Source: Thermohalobaculum sp035513135 (GTDB lineage Bacteria; Pseudomonadota; Alphaproteobacteria; Rhodobacterales; Rhodobacteraceae). From it: a stretch of DNA of 9,481 nucleotides. Shown here in pieces: positions 6,960 through 9,481 of the stretch. Under the pieces are notes generated by a model. It did no database searches and was not told the DNA's origin. It saw nothing but the letters and a program-made list of their open reading frames with translations. The stretch lies in contig DATKCQ010000016.1 in NCBI GenBank assembly GCA_035513135.1, forward strand, positions 1-9,481, read 5' to 3'. The stretch's first letter is position 1. The number at the start of each line of letters is the position of its first letter. A program made the translations under genes and the position numbers.

Positions 6960-7980
6960 GCCGCGCGCCCCCGGCGAGGAGGCCGATCAGCCCGCCGCGG
7001 GCGAACAGCACCACGGCGAGGATGATCAGGCCGAGCGGCAGCTGCCAGTGCTCGGTCAGTCCGCCCAGCACGTGCTCCATCAGCACGTAGAGCGCCGCCC
7101 CGGCGACCGGGCCGAACAGCCGCCCGACCCCGCCGAGGATGCAGAAGACGATGATCTCGCCCGAGGTGTGCCAGTTGAGCATGGCCGGGCTGACGAAGCC
7201 GTTGAGCTCGGCGTAGAGCGCGCCCGCGAGCGCCGTGAGCATCGCCGAGACCACGAAGGCGGCGAGCTTCACCGGGAACGGCTCGATGCCCACGGTGGCG
7301 AGCCGGCCGGGGTTCATGCGCGCGCACATCAGCGCGGCGCCGAAGCGCGCGGCGATCAGCCGCGAGGTCAGCCAGATCGCCGCCATCAGGCAGGCGTAGC
7401 AGATCAGGAAGAACGTCAGCGGGTCGTAGGTGTCCACCCCGGGAAAGCGGTTGCGGACATGGATGGAAAGCCCGTCCTCGCCGCCGTATTCCGGCCAGGA
7501 GATGGCGAAGTAAAAGATCATCTGGGCGAACGCCAGCGTGATCATGATGAAGTAGACGCCCGAGGTGCGCAGGCAGATTGCGCCCATCGCCGCGGCCACC
7601 AGCCCGGCCACGACCAGCGCGGCGAGCCAGATCGCGGGCATCAGGTCGGTGCCGGGCAGCGTCACCGGCCAGCCCATCACCGGCTCGGCGTTGAAGGCGG
7701 CCTGCGCCGCGATGCCGGCGGCATAGCCGCCGATGCCGAAGAAGGCGGCGTGGCCGAGGCTGACCATGCCGCCATAGCCGAGCGCCAGGTTCAGCCCCAC
7801 CCCGGCGAGGCCGAGGATCGCCACGCGGCTGGCGAGGTTCGCGTAGTAGGGCTCGCCGAGCCCGATGGCGGCCACGGGCGCCGCCAGCAGCAGCGCCGCG
7901 AGGCCCGCGTTGATCCACGCCTCGCGGCCGGGGCGCCGGGGCGCCGCCTCGGGGGCGCCGTGGGTGGTCTGCTCAGCCAT
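6952..7980 (-). CDS. livM: Branched-chain amino acid-type ABC permease, LivM
   Basis: This 342-residue inner-membrane permease begins with a charged cytoplasmic tail (about 1-22) followed by many hydrophobic helices. The family hallmark GYGGMVSLGHAAFFGIGGY lies at 68-86, and the segment LRTSGVYFIMITLAFAQM follows near 138-155. The C-terminal block GEIIVFCILGGVGRLFGPVAGA is the usual coupling region facing the ATPases. With LivH it forms the channel. The length agrees with LivM rather than the longer urea permease UrtC variants. The ATG overlaps the LivH stop by eight bases (7973-7980), and the overlap sequence ATGGCTGA is the same as at the LivM-LivG junction. The substrate is unknown. Confidence 0.9.
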   Translation of the reverse strand: MAEQTTHGAPEAAPRRPGREAWINAGLAALLLAAPVAAIGLGEPYYANLASRVAILGLAGVGLNLALGYGGMVSLGHAAFFGIGGYAAGIAAQAAFNAEPVMGWPVTLPGTDLMPAIWLAALVVAGLVAAAMGAICLRTSGVYFIMITLAFAQMIFYFAISWPEYGGEDGLSIHVRNRFPGVDTYDPLTFFLICYACLMAAIWLTSRLIAARFGAALMCARMNPGRLATVGIEPFPVKLAAFVVSAMLTALAGALYAELNGFVSPAMLNWHTSGEIIVFCILGGVGRLFGPVAGAALYVLMEHVLGGLTEHWQLPLGLIILAVVLFARGGLIGLLAGGARHG

Positions 7981-8893
7981 CGGCGGGGAACAGCCCGCTG
8001 GGCCGGACGGCGAGGATGCCCGCCATCATCAGGTAGATCAGCATCGAGGCGAGCGCCGCGCCCGTGGTGGTGGCCGAGGACGGATCGGTGAACAGCCCGA
8101 ACAGCACGGGCAGGAAGATCCGCCCCATGGTGTCGACCACGCCGACCAGCAGCGCGCCGACCAGCGCGCCGCGGATCGAGCCGATGCCGCCGATGACGAT
8201 GGTGACGAAGGCGAGGATCAGCACCGGCTCGCCCATGCCGACCTGCACCGACTGGAGCGCGCCGACCATGGCGCCCGCCAGCCCGGCGAGCCCGGCGCCG
8301 AGCGCGAACACCACGGTGTAGAGCCGGGCGATGTCGACCCCGAGCGCGCCGATCATCTCGCGGTCCGAGGCGCCGGCGCGGATGCGCATGCCCAGCCGGG
8401 TGCGCCGGATCAGCCAGAACAGGCCAGCCGCCACCGCCAGCCCGACCGCGATGATGGCCAGGCGATAGACCGGGTAGGCGGCGCCGCCGGGCAGGCTCAC
8501 ATGCCCCGTCAGCGCCTCGGGGATGTCGAGCCACATGGGCCGGGCGCCGAAGATCATCCGCGCGCCCTCGGAGAACACCAGGATCAGCGCGAAGGTGGCG
8601 AGCACCTGGTCGAGATGGTCGCGCGCGTAGAGCCGGCGGATCACCGCCACCTCGACCAGCGCGCCGACCAGCGCCGCCGCCGGCACCGCCGCCAGCAGCC
8701 CCGCCCAGAACGAGCCGGTCATCCCGGCCACCCAGGCGCAGACGAAGGCGCCGGTCATGTAGAGCGCGCCGTGGGCGAGGTTGATCAGCCCCATGACGCC
8801 GAACACCAGCGTCAGCCCGGCCGCCATCAGGAACAGCATCACCCCGAGCTGGAGCCCGTTCAGAAGCTGCTCGACGAGGAGGGCGAGGGTCAT
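7973..8893 (-). CDS. livH: Branched-chain amino acid-type ABC permease, LivH
   Basis: The 306-residue inner-membrane permease opens with the family N-terminus LLVEQLLNGLQLGVMLFLMA and the hallmark NLAHGALYMTGAF (38-50). The conserved RAGASDREMIGALGVD cytoplasmic loop and FVTIVIGGIGSIRGALVGAL follow further on. The start at 8893 is chosen because the family begins right there; an in-frame upstream codon at 8986 would add 31 basic, low-complexity residues read through the intercistronic hairpins. The Shine-Dalgarno is weak (GGTGA, four bases away), which fits lower expression than the binding protein. At 306 residues it is far shorter than UrtB, arguing against a urea system. Confidence 0.9.
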   Translation of the reverse strand: MTLALLVEQLLNGLQLGVMLFLMAAGLTLVFGVMGLINLAHGALYMTGAFVCAWVAGMTGSFWAGLLAAVPAAALVGALVEVAVIRRLYARDHLDQVLATFALILVFSEGARMIFGARPMWLDIPEALTGHVSLPGGAAYPVYRLAIIAVGLAVAAGLFWLIRRTRLGMRIRAGASDREMIGALGVDIARLYTVVFALGAGLAGLAGAMVGALQSVQVGMGEPVLILAFVTIVIGGIGSIRGALVGALLVGVVDTMGRIFLPVLFGLFTDPSSATTTGAALASMLIYLMMAGILAVRPSGLFPADG

Positions 8894-8915
8894 CGCGTCA
8901 CCGGCTCGATACGCG

Positions 8916-8948
8916 CCCGCGGCCCCGGCCGCGCGCCGGGGCCGCGGG
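8916..8948 (-). promoter_or_regulatory. Very stable GC-only stem-loop between binding protein and LivH
   Basis: A perfect 14-bp stem, CCCGCGGCCCCGGC with its complement, closes a five-base loop (8930-8934). Every pair is G-C. It lies 22 bases upstream of the LivH start in the minus-strand message, with no T-run after it. Such structures after binding-protein genes usually protect the upstream message from 3' exonucleases or dampen read-through. Confidence 0.55.
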
Positions 8949-8952
8949 AGCA

Positions 8953-8976
8953 CCGGCCGGAGGCTCCCCCGGCCGG
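8953..8976 (-). promoter_or_regulatory. Second intercistronic stem-loop
   Basis: CCGGCCGG occurs twice (8953-8960, 8969-8976). Because it is self-complementary, the copies can pair around an eight-base loop. It stands next to the 14-bp stem and could compete or stack with it. Confidence 0.35.
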
Positions 8977-9002
8977 CTCGGCTCACTCCTTAGCGGATCG
9001 GG

Positions 9003-9023
9003 GTCCCGGCGCAAGGCCGGGAC
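9003..9023 (-). promoter_or_regulatory. Stem-loop just after the binding-protein stop codon
   Basis: GTCCCGGC and GCCGGGAC (9003-9010, 9016-9023) pair around a five-base loop, starting 13 bases beyond the TAG of the binding-protein gene. The following minus-strand bases are not T-rich, so it is more likely an attenuating or stabilising hairpin than a full terminator. Confidence 0.45.
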
Positions 9024-9036
9024 GCGCCCCGCGCCG

Positions 9037-9481
9037 CTACATGGCGCACGCGCCGGCATAGGCGTCCTGGTGGTCCTCCTCGGCCACGCCGATCAGCCGG
9101 TTGGTGGGCTTGCCCTCCGGGCCCGCGACCACCTCGCGCACCAGGATGTCCTGGATCGGGTGGTGGTTGGGGCCGAAGCGGAAGTCGCCGCGCACGCTGG
9201 CGAAATCGGCCGCGCGCAGCGCCTCGCGGAAGGCGTCCGCCTCGGTCACGTCCGCCTTCTCGAGCGCCGAGAGGATCAGGTTGGCCGCGTCGTAGCCCTG
9301 GCTGGCGTAGAGCGTGGGCGTGCGGCCGTACTCGGCGCGGAACGCCTCGACGAACGCCGCGTTCGCCGGGTTCTCGAGGTCGTAGGCCCATTGCGAGGTG
9401 TTCTTCACGCCGAGCGCCGCGTCGCCCACCGCGCCGAGGATGATCTCGTCGAACGAGAAGGCCGGGCCGAACACGGGCAGC
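9037..9481 (-). CDS. ABC transporter solute-binding protein, C-terminal part (5' end outside window)
   Basis: The frame is open from the right edge to TAG at 9039-9037, giving 147 residues of the C-terminal part. The segment NPANAAFVEAFRAEYGRTPTLYASQGYDAANLILSALEKA is typical of the second lobe of periplasmic type I (LivJ/LivK, amide-binding) proteins. It is followed by AFREALRAADFASVRGDFRFGPNHHPIQDI, the usual hinge-proximal strand pair. Such proteins capture the solute in the periplasm and deliver it to LivH/LivM. The signal peptide and first lobe lie outside the window, so the ligand cannot be guessed. A single cysteine (in GACAM) sits near the very end. It is the first seen gene of the transporter operon, separated from LivH by a hairpin-rich spacer. 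Confidence 0.85.
   Translation of the reverse strand, partial: LPVFGPAFSFDEIILGAVGDAALGVKNTSQWAYDLENPANAAFVEAFRAEYGRTPTLYASQGYDAANLILSALEKADVTEADAFREALRAADFASVRGDFRFGPNHHPIQDILVREVVAGPEGKPTNRLIGVAEEDHQDAYAGACAM

Noticed and set aside
8894..8986. Upstream in-frame start for the LivH gene
   Set aside because: The added residues are arginine/alanine-rich and are read through stem-loops; the family starts at the ATG at 8893.

Overview
This window comes from a very GC-rich bacterial chromosome, by eye about 70-75% G+C, with G/C-ending codons throughout. Gene content and codon style suggest an alphaproteobacterium, perhaps of the Rhodobacterales or Rhodospirillales; this is inference, as there is no rRNA or marker gene here. 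There are no mobile elements, tRNAs, rRNAs or CRISPR arrays. It holds an amino-acid or nitrogen-compound uptake and breakdown neighbourhood.

Layout, left to right: (1) the 3' end of a DMT/EamA-type membrane transporter (+). (2) A PLP-dependent diaminopropionate ammonia-lyase-like enzyme (+, 583-1803). It converges with (3) a stand-alone nitrilase-superfamily amidohydrolase of the Rim1-like subgroup (-, 1814-2731); only 10 bp separate them, and a stem-loop covers both stop codons. (4) A 254-bp regulatory gap with an AT-rich patch and a perfect 16-bp palindrome. (5) A hydantoinase/oxoprolinase (HyuA-type, ASKHA-fold ATPase) gene (-, 2986-5037) with no HyuB partner in view. (6) A short conserved-looking hypothetical gene (+, 5177-5491) with a strong Shine-Dalgarno sequence. 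(7) A branched-chain-amino-acid-type (HAAT) ABC transporter operon on the minus strand. Transcription order is solute-binding protein (cut by the right edge), LivH and LivM permeases, then LivG and LivF ATPases. The last four are joined by 8-bp overlaps or a 1-bp gap, while the binding-protein gene is followed by a 143-bp spacer rich in hairpins.

The parts could form one route. The ABC transporter would import an amino acid, amide or cyclic ureide; the HyuA-type protein and the nitrilase-type amidase would open or deamidate it; the PLP lyase would release ammonia and a keto acid. This is inference from neighbourhood. What ties two of the enzymes together more directly is a shared GTGCACA/TGTGCAC-type inverted repeat upstream of both the lyase and the nitrilase genes, which looks like an operator for one regulator not encoded here.

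The most notable protein-level point is in the lyase. The residue corresponding to the catalytic Asp120 of E. coli diaminopropionate ammonia-lyase is alanine, in a SAGNH motif like that of threonine/serine dehydratases. Its substrate or stereochemistry may therefore differ from the family name.
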